A DNA stretch of 64,000 nucleotides from Phycisphaeraceae bacterium (GCA_020639155.1 JACKHF010000001.1:2418001-2482000); one strand, 5' to 3'. Numbered from the stretch's first letter, positions 49,457 through 59,621 are shown. Notes: generated by a model not told the origin, from the sequence alone. Translations and numbers: made by a program.

Positions 49457-52400
49457 TTGCCCCCCGAGTTCTTTCACCAACCAATTCTCAACTCCCCTTA
49501 CGAGTATCCGTTGCGCCATTGGGAACTTGATGAGAACGGCCAACCGACAAATCGCATTGTCGAATCGCGACGCCGAGCCGAGTTCGTCACGCCAATTCCC
49601 AAGCCGAAGAAGCGACGTGGCAATGCTGCTCAAGAGGAGTTGGTATTCAATGAGGCCACTGAAGTGTCCTCTGATGAGCAGCGCTACGAGACGATGTCGA
49701 TCGTCAACGACGTTCGTTCTCGCGTCGATGCGTGGCGACAGTTGAAGAATCCAAACGACTGGCGTGTGACACCAGAGACCACAAGACTATTGCAACACTG
49801 GCGTCATCATGTGTTCAGCACACTTCGACCATTCTTTTGTCAGGTAGAAGCCGTCGAGACGTTGATTTGGCTTAGTGAAGTTGCTCCTCATCTTGGGAAA
49901 GAAGCCCGTTTCTTCCTCGATCACTTTGAATGCGCGAGCGAACAAGCAAACCCTGGTTTGCAGCGACTTGCACTGAAGCTCGCCACCGGCGCGGGCAAGA
50001 CAACTGTCATGGCCATGATAATCGCATGGCAGACGATCAATGCCGTCAGGCGGCCGAACAGCAACCGGTTCACTAGAGGATTCCTCGTGGTGGCGCCCGG
50101 GTTGACGATTCGAGATCGACTTAGAGTCCTTCAGCCGCACGACCCAGATAGCTATTACAGGAGTCGCGAGCTTGTGCCCAACGACATGCTTCCCGATCTG
50201 GATCGAGCGAAGATTGTGATTACGAACTACCACGCTTTCAAGCTGCGAGAAACGATGCAGTTATCAAGCGGTGGCAGAGCGCTGCTCCAGGGGCGAGGCG
50301 AAGAGCTGCTAACAACTGAAACTGAAGGGCAAATGCTGCAACGGGTCATGCCTGATTTGATGGGCATGAAGGGTGTCGTGGTCCTCAACGACGAGGCGCA
50401 CCATTGTTATCGCGAGAAACCTGGGGATACAGACGAGGACGAGCTCAAGGGCGACGACAAGAGGGAGGCAGACAAGAATCGAGAAGCCGCGCGCCTATGG
50501 ATTTCTGGCCTCGAAGCTGTAGGCCGCAAACTCGGCCTGCTGCGCGTGGTTGATCTATCGGCCACTCCGTTCTTCTTGAGAGGGTCCGGATACGCGGAAG
50601 GCACACTCTTTCCGTGGACGACAAACGACTTCTCACTGATGGATGCGATCGAATGCGGCATCGTTAAGCTCCCTCGCGTCCCGGTTGCAGACAACATTCC
50701 GGGTGAAGACACGCCGGTATTTCGCGAACTGTGGAAACATATCGCCAAGCAGATGCCCAAGAAAGGCCGTGGGTCGAGTGGTTTTATCGATCCACTTGCT
50801 ATCCCGGAGAAACTACAAACAGCACTCGAAGCCTTGTATGGGCACTATGCCAAGACCTACGAACTGTGGGAGAAGGAAGGCATCAATGTGCCGCCATGTT
50901 TCATTGTTGTTTGCCAGAACACAGCGATTTCCAAGCTGGTTTTCGATTTCATTTCTGGCTTTGTCAAACCCAACGAAGATGGAACGGAACAGCTTATCGA
51001 GGGTCGACTACCTTTGTTCCGAAACACCGATGAGCATGGTAATCCTCTTGCTCGGCCACGGACGCTCCTGATCGATAGCGAACAGCTTGAGTCAGGAGAA
51101 GCACTCGACAAAGACTTCAGGGATAAAGCCAGCGATGAGATTGATCGTTTCCGGCGCGAGATCGTGGAGCGCACCGGAGACCGAAAGGCAGCCGACAAAA
51201 TTACGGACCAAGATTTACTCCGTGAAGTCATGAACACCGTGGGCAAGCAAGGGCGACTGGGTGAGTCCATTCGGTGTGTTGTTTCTGTTTCGATGCTTAC
51301 AGAAGGCTGGGATGCGAACACGGTTACCCATGTAATCGGTGTTCGTGCGTTCAAAACGCAGTTGCTTTGTGAGCAGGTGATTGGTCGGGCGCTCCGTCGT
51401 CAGTCGTATGAACTCAACGAAGAAGGTCGGTTCAATGTTGAGTATGCCGATGTGCTCGGCATCCCATTCGACTTTAATGCCAAGCCGGTTGTCGCACCAC
51501 CGCAGCCACCGCGACCGACAGTGCATGTGAAAGCCATTCGACCCGACCGCGACCAACTGGAGATCACGTTCCCGCGAGTTGAGGGGTATCGTGTAGAACT
51601 TCCCGAAGAGCGACTCACTGCCAAGTTTGACAGCGATTCAACACTTGAACTAACACCAGAGCTCGTTGGTCCCACCGTGACAACAAACGAAGGGATCATC
51701 GGCGAAGGTGTAGACCTCACGCTCGTCCACACAGGCGATCTTCGCCGATCGACGTTGCTGTTCCATCTCACCCAGCGATTGCTCTTCACGAAGTGGCGTG
51801 ACCCAGGCGAAGATCCAAAGCTCCACCTCTTCGGGCAACTCAAGCGAGTCACCAAGCAGTGGCTCGACAATCATCTTGTGTGCAAGGGTCAGACGTACCC
51901 TGCTCAGCTCATGTATCTCTCACTTGCCGACATGGCATGCGAGCGAATCACCAGGGGTATTGTCAGGCAGCACATCGGGGATACTCCGATCAAGGCAGTT
52001 CTCGACCCATACAACCCGACAGGGTCATCTGCATTGGTCAACTTCAACACCTCAAAGACGGACCGATGGGAGACCAGTGCCCAGCGATGCCACGTCAACT
52101 GGGTGATTCTTGATAGTGACTGGGAGGCTGAGTTCTGCCGTGTCGCAGAAGCGCACCCGAAGGTCGTCGCATACGTTAAGAACCACAACCTTGGCCTCGA
52201 AGTGCCATATCGCTATGGCTCTGAGTCACGCAAGTATCGTCCCGACTTTATCGTGCTGGTGGACGACGGGCACGAACCGAACGCTGACGGCACACCGAAC
52301 CTCCTGCACCTTGTGGTCGAGATCAAGGGATATCGGCGCGAGGACGCGAAAGAAAAGGCAGGCACAATGCGCGACTACTGGGTTCCCGGCGTGAACAACC

Positions 52401-52555
52401 TGCGTTCCTTCGGCCGGTGGGCGTTTGCAGAGTTCGTCGATGTCTACGAGATGCAGGCAGACTTTGAGGCGAAGGTTCAGGAACACTTCAACCGGATGAT
52501 CGATACTGCGGTTTTGACACTGCGGGATGCCGCACAGACTGAGGAACACGTGTGA
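49457..52555 (+). CDS. Type III-like restriction endonuclease, Res (helicase-nuclease) subunit
   Basis: 1032 residues from TTG 49457, five bases after GAAGG. LALKLATGAGKTTVMAMIIA is Walker A near residue 178; VVLNDEAHHCY motif II near 310; VDLSATPFF motif III; VSVSMLTEGWDANTVTHVIGVRAF and EQVIGRALRRQSY the C-terminal helicase motifs. RPDFIVLVDDG and LVVEIKGYR near residues 928-955 form a PD-(D/E)xK nuclease. ATP-driven cleavage of DNA unmodified by its Mod partner is the expected role. Order is res-mod, unlike the usual mod-res. AACAC-TCATC-GTGTT at 49424-49438 just upstream may be an operator. Coupled to the next gene by four-base overlap. Confidence 0.9.
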   Translation: MPPEFFHQPILNSPYEYPLRHWELDENGQPTNRIVESRRRAEFVTPIPKPKKRRGNAAQEELVFNEATEVSSDEQRYETMSIVNDVRSRVDAWRQLKNPNDWRVTPETTRLLQHWRHHVFSTLRPFFCQVEAVETLIWLSEVAPHLGKEARFFLDHFECASEQANPGLQRLALKLATGAGKTTVMAMIIAWQTINAVRRPNSNRFTRGFLVVAPGLTIRDRLRVLQPHDPDSYYRSRELVPNDMLPDLDRAKIVITNYHAFKLRETMQLSSGGRALLQGRGEELLTTETEGQMLQRVMPDLMGMKGVVVLNDEAHHCYREKPGDTDEDELKGDDKREADKNREAARLWISGLEAVGRKLGLLRVVDLSATPFFLRGSGYAEGTLFPWTTNDFSLMDAIECGIVKLPRVPVADNIPGEDTPVFRELWKHIAKQMPKKGRGSSGFIDPLAIPEKLQTALEALYGHYAKTYELWEKEGINVPPCFIVVCQNTAISKLVFDFISGFVKPNEDGTEQLIEGRLPLFRNTDEHGNPLARPRTLLIDSEQLESGEALDKDFRDKASDEIDRFRREIVERTGDRKAADKITDQDLLREVMNTVGKQGRLGESIRCVVSVSMLTEGWDANTVTHVIGVRAFKTQLLCEQVIGRALRRQSYELNEEGRFNVEYADVLGIPFDFNAKPVVAPPQPPRPTVHVKAIRPDRDQLEITFPRVEGYRVELPEERLTAKFDSDSTLELTPELVGPTVTTNEGIIGEGVDLTLVHTGDLRRSTLLFHLTQRLLFTKWRDPGEDPKLHLFGQLKRVTKQWLDNHLVCKGQTYPAQLMYLSLADMACERITRGIVRQHIGDTPIKAVLDPYNPTGSSALVNFNTSKTDRWETSAQRCHVNWVILDSDWEAEFCRVAEAHPKVVAYVKNHNLGLEVPYRYGSESRKYRPDFIVLVDDGHEPNADGTPNLLHLVVEIKGYRREDAKEKAGTMRDYWVPGVNNLRSFGRWAFAEFVDVYEMQADFEAKVQEHFNRMIDTAVLTLRDAAQTEEHV

Positions 52556-55500
52556 CGATGGCCAAGAAAAAGACCACAGCAAAGACCCGCAAGAAGACCG
52601 CGCCAAAGAAGGTCGAGGCGATCACCCACGATGACGCGTCGCGGAAGAACATTCCGACCGCCGAGTACCAGTCCGTGATGACGACCGAGCACCAGTCGCC
52701 CATCCGCGTTGCGTACGAGCGGCGCAATCGCGATCTTGACCCGCAGCTGGTCTGGCGCGGCAAGGACGAGCAGGACTGGTCCGATCTTGTCGTTCAAGCG
52801 CCGCCGCTCTTCATCCAGGAGAAGGTCCATCCGAAGGTGCTGGTCGATGATTTGCGCCGTCGCACCGAAGCAGACGAGCGCGATGCCGAGCCGCAGATGG
52901 ACCTGTTCGCCGACTTCAACGGCGTTCCCGAGGGCAACGCCAAGACCGAGTTCTATCAGCACGATGCCAACTGGACAAACCGCATGATTCTTGGTGACTC
53001 ACTCCAGGTCATGGCATCGCTCGCAGAGCGCGAGGGACTGCGCGGCAAGGTCCAGTGCATCTACCTCGATCCGCCGTACGGCATCAAGTTCAACTCGAAC
53101 TTCCAGTGGTCTACAACTTCTCGCGACGTGAAGGATGGCAAAAAGGACCACATCACGCGCGAGCCCGAGCAGGTCAAGGCGTTCCGTGACACCTGGCGCG
53201 ACGGGATCCACACGTACCTGACATATCTGCGCGATCGGCTGACCGTGAGTCATGATTTACTGAATGAGTCTGGATCTATTTTTGTCCAGATTGGCGACGA
53301 GAATGTGCATCGTGTGCTTGCAGTGCTCGATGAGGTGTTTGGTCCAGGCAACCGACTTGGGTTAATCCTGTTCAAGAAGACAGGCGGGCTTTCAGCGAAG
53401 CATCTTGCTTCGGTCGGAGACTATATCCTCTGGTACGGAAAAGACGCATCGCGGACGAAGTTCCGACCACTCTTTAAGAAGAAGCTTCCAGGCGAGGCGG
53501 GTGCGACACAGTTTCGATACAAGCTTGATGAGCTAGGCAATCTTCACGAGGTCGACTTTTCAGTTGCCTCACAGCTTCCAGCAGAAGAAGTAGTGTACCA
53601 CGACAATTTTACATCTCAGAAGCCAGCATACAACTTCGAGTTTGCCGGAAGACGATTCACAAAGCCATTCAAGCCGTCGCCAGACAACCTCCCGCGCGTA
53701 TCACGTGCAGGGCGGTTCTTGGTTGTAGGCAACACTCCGCGATACCTCCGTAAACTTGCGGATTTCCCGGTTTATGAGATAAACGAGCTGTGGGACGACC
53801 TCGCAATCAGTGGATTTGCTGATCAGAAAGTTTATGTTGTTCAGACCTCGCCCAAGGCTATCGAACGTTGCTTGCTCATGGCGAGCGACCCTGGTGACCT
53901 CGTCCTCGATCCCACTTGTGGTTCCGGGACGACGGCCTATGTGGCGGAGCAATGGGGCCGGCGGTGGATCACCATTGACACGTCGCGCGTGTCGCTTGCG
54001 CTCGCTCGCGCACGGATCATGGGCGCTCGGTATCCGTTCTTTCTGCTGGCTGATTCGAAGGACGGCGTCGAAAAGGAAGCCGCGGTCACCCGGAGCGATC
54101 TGCCTGAGGGCTATGCGAAACGACATTATGCTGGAAATGTCCGGCACGGATTTGTGTATGAGCGTGTACCGCATATTGGGCTAAAGGCGATCGCGAACAA
54201 CGCAGAGATCGACGTCATCTGGGAGAAGTTTGAGGCGAAGCTCCAGCCTGTTCGCGAGAAGCTGACGGGGGCGATCCCCGCGAAGTGGCTTGCTGAGTAT
54301 CGCAAGAGACAGAAGTACACGGCCGATGTTCCGGCGGAGTTGCAGGAATGGGAGATCCCGCGCGAGCAACCGGAGGATTGGCCAGGCGCGTGCAAGACAC
54401 TCCTTGACGAGTTCTGGAAGCTGCGCATTGCGCGCCAGAAGGAGATCGACGCGAGCATCGCAGCGAAGGCTGACTTCGAGTATCTGTACGACAAGCCCTA
54501 CGAGGACAAGAAGAAGGTGCGCGTGGCTGGGCCGTTCACGGTCGAGAGCATCAGCCCGCATCGCACACTCGGCGTGGACGAGGATGATGAGTTGATCGAT
54601 CCGTTGAAGCCAACGGGCACACCCGGTGACAGCGAGGATGCTGTGGACTTTGTTGAGATGGTGCTCGAAAACCTTCGGAGCACCGGCGTCCAGCAGGCGC
54701 ACAAGGAAGATCGAATCTTGTTCTCGTCGCTCACTCCCTGGCCGGGGCATTTCATCTGTGCCGAGGGAAGGTACGTTGAAGCTGACAGCGACACCGAGAA
54801 GCGTGCTGGGATTTTGATCGGTCCCGAGTTTGGCACTGTATCAAGACAGGATCTGGTGGCTGCAGCGCGCGAAGCGGGAGATGCCGGGTTCGATGTGCTC
54901 ATCGCGTGCGCGTTCAGCTACGAGGCGCACGCGACGGAGTTCAGCAAGCTCGGACGCATTCCGGTTCTCAAAGCGAGAATGAACGCCGAACTGCACATGG
55001 GCGGAGAACTTAAGAACACGGGCAAGGGGAACCTGTTTGTCATCTTCGGGGAGCCCGATATTGGTGTGTATGAAGGGGGTAGCAAAGCACTCGAAATAGA
55101 AGTACAACGACGTCAAGACAGACTCCCAGAGATAAAGCAAACAATTAAGATGTTGGAAACAGATGTGAAGTCGATCAAAAGAATAAAAGATAAAACAGAA
55201 GACCAAGTGGAACGCCTAACCGCTGTCAAGACTCAGCTTTATAACCTTGAGCGGGAAAAGGATCGTGCAAATGTTCTCATTGATTATGCCCCAGCTGTAC
55301 CGAAGGGGCAGTTGTTTGTAGAACTCTACGGTGTAGATGTCTTTCACCCATCAAGCGGTGAAGTCCTGAGCGATAGTGCCGACGGTATCGCGTGCTGGTT
55401 CATCGATACCGACTACAACGAGGAGAGCTTCTTTGTCCGACATGCGTACTTCCTCGGGCAAAGCGATCCATACAAAGCACTCAAGACAACACTCAAGGCT

Positions 55501-55638
55501 GAGATCAACGAGGAAGCATGGGCGACGCTCAACAGCGATACGTCACGGCCGTTCAAGAAACCCAAGGGCGGGCGGATCGGGGTGAAGGTTATCAATCATC
55601 TCGGAGATGAGGTCATGAAGGTGTTTCGGGTAGAATGA
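52552..55638 (+). CDS. Type III-like DNA methyltransferase (Mod), beta class, with coiled-coil insert
   Basis: 1028 residues from GTG 52552, six bases after GAGGA; ATG 52558 is an alternative. A Lys-rich start is followed by CIYLDPPYGIKFNSNF (motif IV, DPPY) near residue 172 and DPTCGSGTTAYVAEQWGRRW (motif I) near 452; IV before I defines the beta class, and DPPY suggests N6-adenine modification. The region between, about 53250-53880, should hold target recognition and is more AT-rich. Near residues 840-920 an AT-rich stretch encodes a charged coiled coil (EVQRRQDRLPEIKQTIKML, KDKTEDQVERLTAVKTQLYN). The C-terminus IDTDYNEESFFVRHAYFLG is typical of large Mod proteins. Overlaps both neighbours by four bases. 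Confidence 0.9.
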   Translation: MTMAKKKTTAKTRKKTAPKKVEAITHDDASRKNIPTAEYQSVMTTEHQSPIRVAYERRNRDLDPQLVWRGKDEQDWSDLVVQAPPLFIQEKVHPKVLVDDLRRRTEADERDAEPQMDLFADFNGVPEGNAKTEFYQHDANWTNRMILGDSLQVMASLAEREGLRGKVQCIYLDPPYGIKFNSNFQWSTTSRDVKDGKKDHITREPEQVKAFRDTWRDGIHTYLTYLRDRLTVSHDLLNESGSIFVQIGDENVHRVLAVLDEVFGPGNRLGLILFKKTGGLSAKHLASVGDYILWYGKDASRTKFRPLFKKKLPGEAGATQFRYKLDELGNLHEVDFSVASQLPAEEVVYHDNFTSQKPAYNFEFAGRRFTKPFKPSPDNLPRVSRAGRFLVVGNTPRYLRKLADFPVYEINELWDDLAISGFADQKVYVVQTSPKAIERCLLMASDPGDLVLDPTCGSGTTAYVAEQWGRRWITIDTSRVSLALARARIMGARYPFFLLADSKDGVEKEAAVTRSDLPEGYAKRHYAGNVRHGFVYERVPHIGLKAIANNAEIDVIWEKFEAKLQPVREKLTGAIPAKWLAEYRKRQKYTADVPAELQEWEIPREQPEDWPGACKTLLDEFWKLRIARQKEIDASIAAKADFEYLYDKPYEDKKKVRVAGPFTVESISPHRTLGVDEDDELIDPLKPTGTPGDSEDAVDFVEMVLENLRSTGVQQAHKEDRILFSSLTPWPGHFICAEGRYVEADSDTEKRAGILIGPEFGTVSRQDLVAAAREAGDAGFDVLIACAFSYEAHATEFSKLGRIPVLKARMNAELHMGGELKNTGKGNLFVIFGEPDIGVYEGGSKALEIEVQRRQDRLPEIKQTIKMLETDVKSIKRIKDKTEDQVERLTAVKTQLYNLEREKDRANVLIDYAPAVPKGQLFVELYGVDVFHPSSGEVLSDSADGIACWFIDTDYNEESFFVRHAYFLGQSDPYKALKTTLKAEINEEAWATLNSDTSRPFKKPKGGRIGVKVINHLGDEVMKVFRVE

Positions 55639-56240
55639 ATGATGCCACGCCACAGGTTTGGGTTGGCGCGGACCCAGGCGGAAAGAACGCCTTCGGACTG
55701 GCACTCATCGTTGGGAACCAGTCTCCCCGCACTTGGTGTGTCAGTTCGGTAGACGAAGCTGTTGAATCGCTCGCATCGTATGGTATTCGTCACATTGACG
55801 GCATCGGTGTTGATGCTCCTCTCTGGTGGTCAACGGCGCAGTCTGGTGCGCGCAGAGTCGATGCGGTGCTTCGAAAGCGTTATGGCTTGAGCGGTGGAAA
55901 TGTGCAGGCACCAAACTCGTTACGAGGAGCTGTGCTCGTGCAGGGCGTATTGCTTGTCGACCGTGTTCGGAAAACGTTTTCAACCGTCAATGTCACAGAA
56001 ACACATCCAAAGGCCCTCTTGTCGGCTACGAACGTGACATGGAGCGCATTCTGTAATCAATATGGGATTGAGTGTGGAGATGTTTCAGAACACGAGCGTG
56101 ACGCGGTTATCTCTGCTGTCGCTGCACGAGAGGGATTTTGTGGCCGGTGGAAAAACGATCTATCGCTCGTTCGAGATCCAAGTGAATCCAACCCAAAGTC
56201 CCACTGGTTCGCCCCGGTAAACTACTTCTGGCCAGAGTAA
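55635..56240 (+). CDS. DUF429-type predicted RNase H-like nuclease, coupled to the R-M genes
   Basis: 201 residues; the ATG overlaps the Mod stop (ATGA). Acid positions match an RNase H-like fold: WVGADPGGKNAFGLAL (Asp near 13), IGVDAPLWWS (Asp near 62), ETHPKALL (Glu) and EHERDAVISAVAAREGF (Asp near 158), the order expected for DUF429 proteins. These are predicted nucleases without established biochemistry. No membrane segment. The position suggests a role with the restriction system: an effector, a nuclease clearing damaged ends, or a fallback. That is inference. Convergent with dnaE2. Confidence 0.72.
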   Translation: MNDATPQVWVGADPGGKNAFGLALIVGNQSPRTWCVSSVDEAVESLASYGIRHIDGIGVDAPLWWSTAQSGARRVDAVLRKRYGLSGGNVQAPNSLRGAVLVQGVLLVDRVRKTFSTVNVTETHPKALLSATNVTWSAFCNQYGIECGDVSEHERDAVISAVAAREGFCGRWKNDLSLVRDPSESNPKSHWFAPVNYFWPE

Positions 56241-56400
56241 GCAGGGGCGTGTTCATGGTATCATGTTGACCTATTCGCGCCGTAATTAGCGCCACACGCA
56301 TTGCAAATCGGTAGTGATGCGATAAGAATGCGGTGTGTTCAGGTCATGCTTGAACCATTGTGTGTGTCGCTGATTGATCACCGATTCTACTGCAAACTGT
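56241..56400. other. Gap between convergent DUF429 and dnaE2
   Basis: 160 bases, AT-richer than neighbours. No gene, no strong hairpin with T-tract. Confidence 0.4.
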
Positions 56401-59400
56401 TCAGTGAAAGTTCCTCGCCCTGACCTGCACCGTCTCGTGGCTTGTTGGCGCGTGGCTGAATGACCGCACCTTCACATGCACAACCTGTCCTGCTCGCTCG
56501 ACGGTGCCGCGAGCAACGAGCGTTCGCTCGTGATGGGCGATGCGCCGGTATCGTTCGTAGGTGCTCGGGTACACGATCAGATTGGCGATGCCCGTCTCGT
56601 CCTCGATCGTAAAGAACGTGATGCCCGACGCGGTGCCGGGTCGCTGACGGACCAGCACAAGCCCCGCAACGGACACAGGAAATCCGTGCGGATACAAAGT
56701 CTCGTCAGCGAGATGTCCGCACGGGGTCACATTCAGTTCTGTCAGCGCGTCACGGATGAACGACACCGGGTGCGCTTTGAGTGACAGGCCGGTCACTGCA
56801 TAGTCGCCTGCCACGTCACGCTGGGGATGGATCGCGGGTAACCTCAGCGCGTGGTCGTTGTCGTTCGTGTGCGCATCGAGTGCATCGAATAGCGGCAACG
56901 ACTCGTCTTTGAGTTGCAACGTCATCCACTTGGCTTGCTGGCGCGATAGTCCCATCGAGCCGAACGCATCGGCAGACGCGAGCCTGCGGAACGCGATCGC
57001 TGGAGCGTCACACCTTCGCCAAAGTTGGTCGATAGCATCGAATCGTCCGTGCGTATGCACAGTGCGTGCAATGCTTTCCGCATGGTCCTGCCGGAGTCCT
57101 TTGACAAGGCGCATGCCGAGCCTGATCGCTGGCGCGTGTAGGTTCCCGGTTGGTTCGAGTGTGCAGTCCCATTGGCTGTGCTGCGCGTCGATGGGTCTGA
57201 CCTCGACCCCGTGCTTCTGCGCATCTTGGATAATCTGCGCTGGCTGATAGAACCCCATCGGCAGGCTGTTGATGAGAGCCGTTGCGAACGCTGCAGGATA
57301 ATGGCACTTCTGCCATGCGGACACATACACAAGCAGCGCAAAGCTCGCCGCGTGCGACTCGGGAAAGCCGTAGTCTGAGAACCCCTTGATCTGCTCGACG
57401 CATCGCTGGGCAAAGTCGAGTTCGTATCCGCGCGCGAGCATGCCTTCGATGATCTTCTCGCCAAACTTCTCGACGATCGAGCCCTTGCGCTTCCATGCAG
57501 CCATCGCTCGCCGCAACTGATCGGCCTGCCCCGGCGTGAACCCTGCCGCTGTGATGACAAGCTGCATCGCCTGCTCTTGAAATAGCGGCACACCGAGCGT
57601 GCGCTCCAGCACACCGCGTATTGCCTCGCTTGGGTACTCGACGGGTTCCTCGCCGTTGCGCCTGCGCAGATAGGGATGGACCATCTTGCCCTGAATTGGT
57701 CCCGGTCTGACGATCGCGACTTCGATCACAAGGTCGTAGTAGCACTGGGGTCGCAGGCGCGGGAGCATGGTCATCTGCGCGCGTGACTCGATCTGGAACA
57801 CGCCGATGGTGTCTGCATCGCAGATCATGTCGTAGACAGCAGGGTCTTCTGCGGGGATCGTGTGCATCTCGTACCGCTTCCCGTGATGCTGATCGATCAA
57901 CGCAAAGCACTTGCGAATGCAGGTGAGCATCCCGAGCGCGAGCACATCGACTTTGAGCATGTTGAGCGCGTCAATGTCGTCCTTGTCCCATTCGATGACA
58001 GTCCTGCCGTCCATCGCAGCGTTTTCGATGGGCACGGTCTCTGACAGCGGACGTTCTGTCAGCACGAACCCGCCGACGTGCTGTGACAGATGGCGCGGGA
58101 ATCCGAGTATCTGAGACACCAGCGCAAGCAGCATGCGAATGGTTCGGTCGTTGGGGTCGATGCCTAGTTCCTTGCATCGATCTGGCTTGCCGATGGTCAC
58201 ATCGAACCATCCGTGGTCCTTTGCGAGCCGGTCAACCAGATCGAGCGAGAGCCCGAGTGCCTTGCCAACGTCGCGGATAGCGCTGCGCACGCGGTAGGTG
58301 ATGACCACGCCTGTTAGTGCAGCCCGGTGCCTGCCGTACTTCTCGTAGAGATACTGGATGACTTCCTCGCGTCGCTCGTGCTCGAAGTCGATGTCGATGT
58401 CGGGCGGTTCGTTGCGTTCGCGGCTGATGAACCGCTCAAAGAGCATGTCCACCCGCGTCGGATCGACGGATGTCACGCCGATGCAGAAACACACAGCAGA
58501 GTTGGCAGCAGCACCCCGACCCTGGCACAGAATGCCCCGCGAGCGTGCGAACGCCACGATGTCATGCACGGTCAGAAAGTAGTGCGGATAGTTCAGTTCC
58601 TCGATGAGCGCAAGCTCGTACTCGATCATGCCGAGCACCTTGTCGGAGACTCCGTTCGGGTAGCGTTCTCGTGCGCCGTTGTGCGCCAGTTGTCGCAGAT
58701 GGTCCATCGGCGACACACCCTCGGGGCATGTCTCGTGTGGATACTCATACGCGAGTTGGTCGAGGGAGAACCCACATGCTCGATGCAGCAACTCGACGGT
58801 GCGAGCAACCGCACCGGGATAGAGCGCAAAGAGCCGGTGCATCTCGTCGGGCGGTTTGAGATACTGCTCGGCGTTCGGCGTGATGCGCCTGCCAGCCTGA
58901 TCGAGCGAGCAGCCGTAACGAATGCACGTCAGCACATCGCAGAGCACTTTGCGGGATTGCTCGTGATACAGCACCGTGTTCGTTGCAACAACCGGCACGC
59001 CGATGTGTCGTGCAAGCTGCACGCATCGGTCTGCATACTCACGATCGCGCACGCCGAATCCGAACGATGCAGCGATCGAGAGCCGGTCGTCATCGAACAC
59101 CCGCGCCAGCCCCTCGCACACATTGACGTAGTGCTCGTCGGGGATGGCTTTGGGCAGCACCATGACAGCGAGCAGTCCGGACTGGTACTTCACCAGATCG
59201 GACAGCGTGAGCCAGCACTCGCCCTTTGGAGCGCGTCGCTTGCCATCGGTGAGCATCTGGCACAATCTGCCGTATGACTCGCGGTCGGTCGGATAGACCA
59301 GCACTGTGAGTTCCTGCCCGTCGGCATCGAGCACCAGCTCGCAGCCGATAGCGATGGGCATGGCGCGGTCCTTCGCTGCAACGTGCGCCCGCACTGCGCC

Positions 59401-59619
59401 TGCGAGACTGTTTCGGTCTGTAATTGCGATACCACGATATCCAAGATCGGCTGCGCGATTGACCAGTTCCTCGGGGTGGCTTGCGCCGGTCAGGAACGTA
59501 AAGTTGGTTGTGACGTGCAGTTCGGCGTACTCGTGCAGCGCAAACTGCACCGGCGCGACGTGCTCAATCATCGACTTGCCCGGATGCGTGACGTGCTTGC
59601 CGATCGGTTCATCGGGCAT
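56401..59619 (-). CDS. dnaE2: Error-prone DNA polymerase III alpha subunit DnaE2 (ImuC)
   Basis: About 1072 residues from ATG 59619 (GTG 59631 also possible). PHP domain: YAELHVTTNFTFLTGASHPEELV and ITDRNSLAGAVRAHVAAK. Polymerase core: EPPDIDIDFEHERREEVI with catalytic Asps, GRGAAANSAVCFCIGV, and YGFPESHAASFALLVYVSAW, which distinguishes DnaE2 from DnaE1. C-terminal OB domain TFFTIEDETGIANLIVYP. It inserts bases opposite lesions with ImuB. Starts at the ImuB stop. The catalytic residues look intact, so the enzyme is probably active. Confidence 0.94.
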   Translation of the reverse strand: MPDEPIGKHVTHPGKSMIEHVAPVQFALHEYAELHVTTNFTFLTGASHPEELVNRAADLGYRGIAITDRNSLAGAVRAHVAAKDRAMPIAIGCELVLDADGQELTVLVYPTDRESYGRLCQMLTDGKRRAPKGECWLTLSDLVKYQSGLLAVMVLPKAIPDEHYVNVCEGLARVFDDDRLSIAASFGFGVRDREYADRCVQLARHIGVPVVATNTVLYHEQSRKVLCDVLTCIRYGCSLDQAGRRITPNAEQYLKPPDEMHRLFALYPGAVARTVELLHRACGFSLDQLAYEYPHETCPEGVSPMDHLRQLAHNGARERYPNGVSDKVLGMIEYELALIEELNYPHYFLTVHDIVAFARSRGILCQGRGAAANSAVCFCIGVTSVDPTRVDMLFERFISRERNEPPDIDIDFEHERREEVIQYLYEKYGRHRAALTGVVITYRVRSAIRDVGKALGLSLDLVDRLAKDHGWFDVTIGKPDRCKELGIDPNDRTIRMLLALVSQILGFPRHLSQHVGGFVLTERPLSETVPIENAAMDGRTVIEWDKDDIDALNMLKVDVLALGMLTCIRKCFALIDQHHGKRYEMHTIPAEDPAVYDMICDADTIGVFQIESRAQMTMLPRLRPQCYYDLVIEVAIVRPGPIQGKMVHPYLRRRNGEEPVEYPSEAIRGVLERTLGVPLFQEQAMQLVITAAGFTPGQADQLRRAMAAWKRKGSIVEKFGEKIIEGMLARGYELDFAQRCVEQIKGFSDYGFPESHAASFALLVYVSAWQKCHYPAAFATALINSLPMGFYQPAQIIQDAQKHGVEVRPIDAQHSQWDCTLEPTGNLHAPAIRLGMRLVKGLRQDHAESIARTVHTHGRFDAIDQLWRRCDAPAIAFRRLASADAFGSMGLSRQQAKWMTLQLKDESLPLFDALDAHTNDNDHALRLPAIHPQRDVAGDYAVTGLSLKAHPVSFIRDALTELNVTPCGHLADETLYPHGFPVSVAGLVLVRQRPGTASGITFFTIEDETGIANLIVYPSTYERYRRIAHHERTLVARGTVERAGQVVHVKVRSFSHAPTSHETVQVRARNFH

Positions 59620-59621
59620 GG

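Noticed and set aside
58327..59277. 316-residue plus-strand frame inside dnaE2
   Set aside because: Antisense to conserved polymerase motifs; no start signal.
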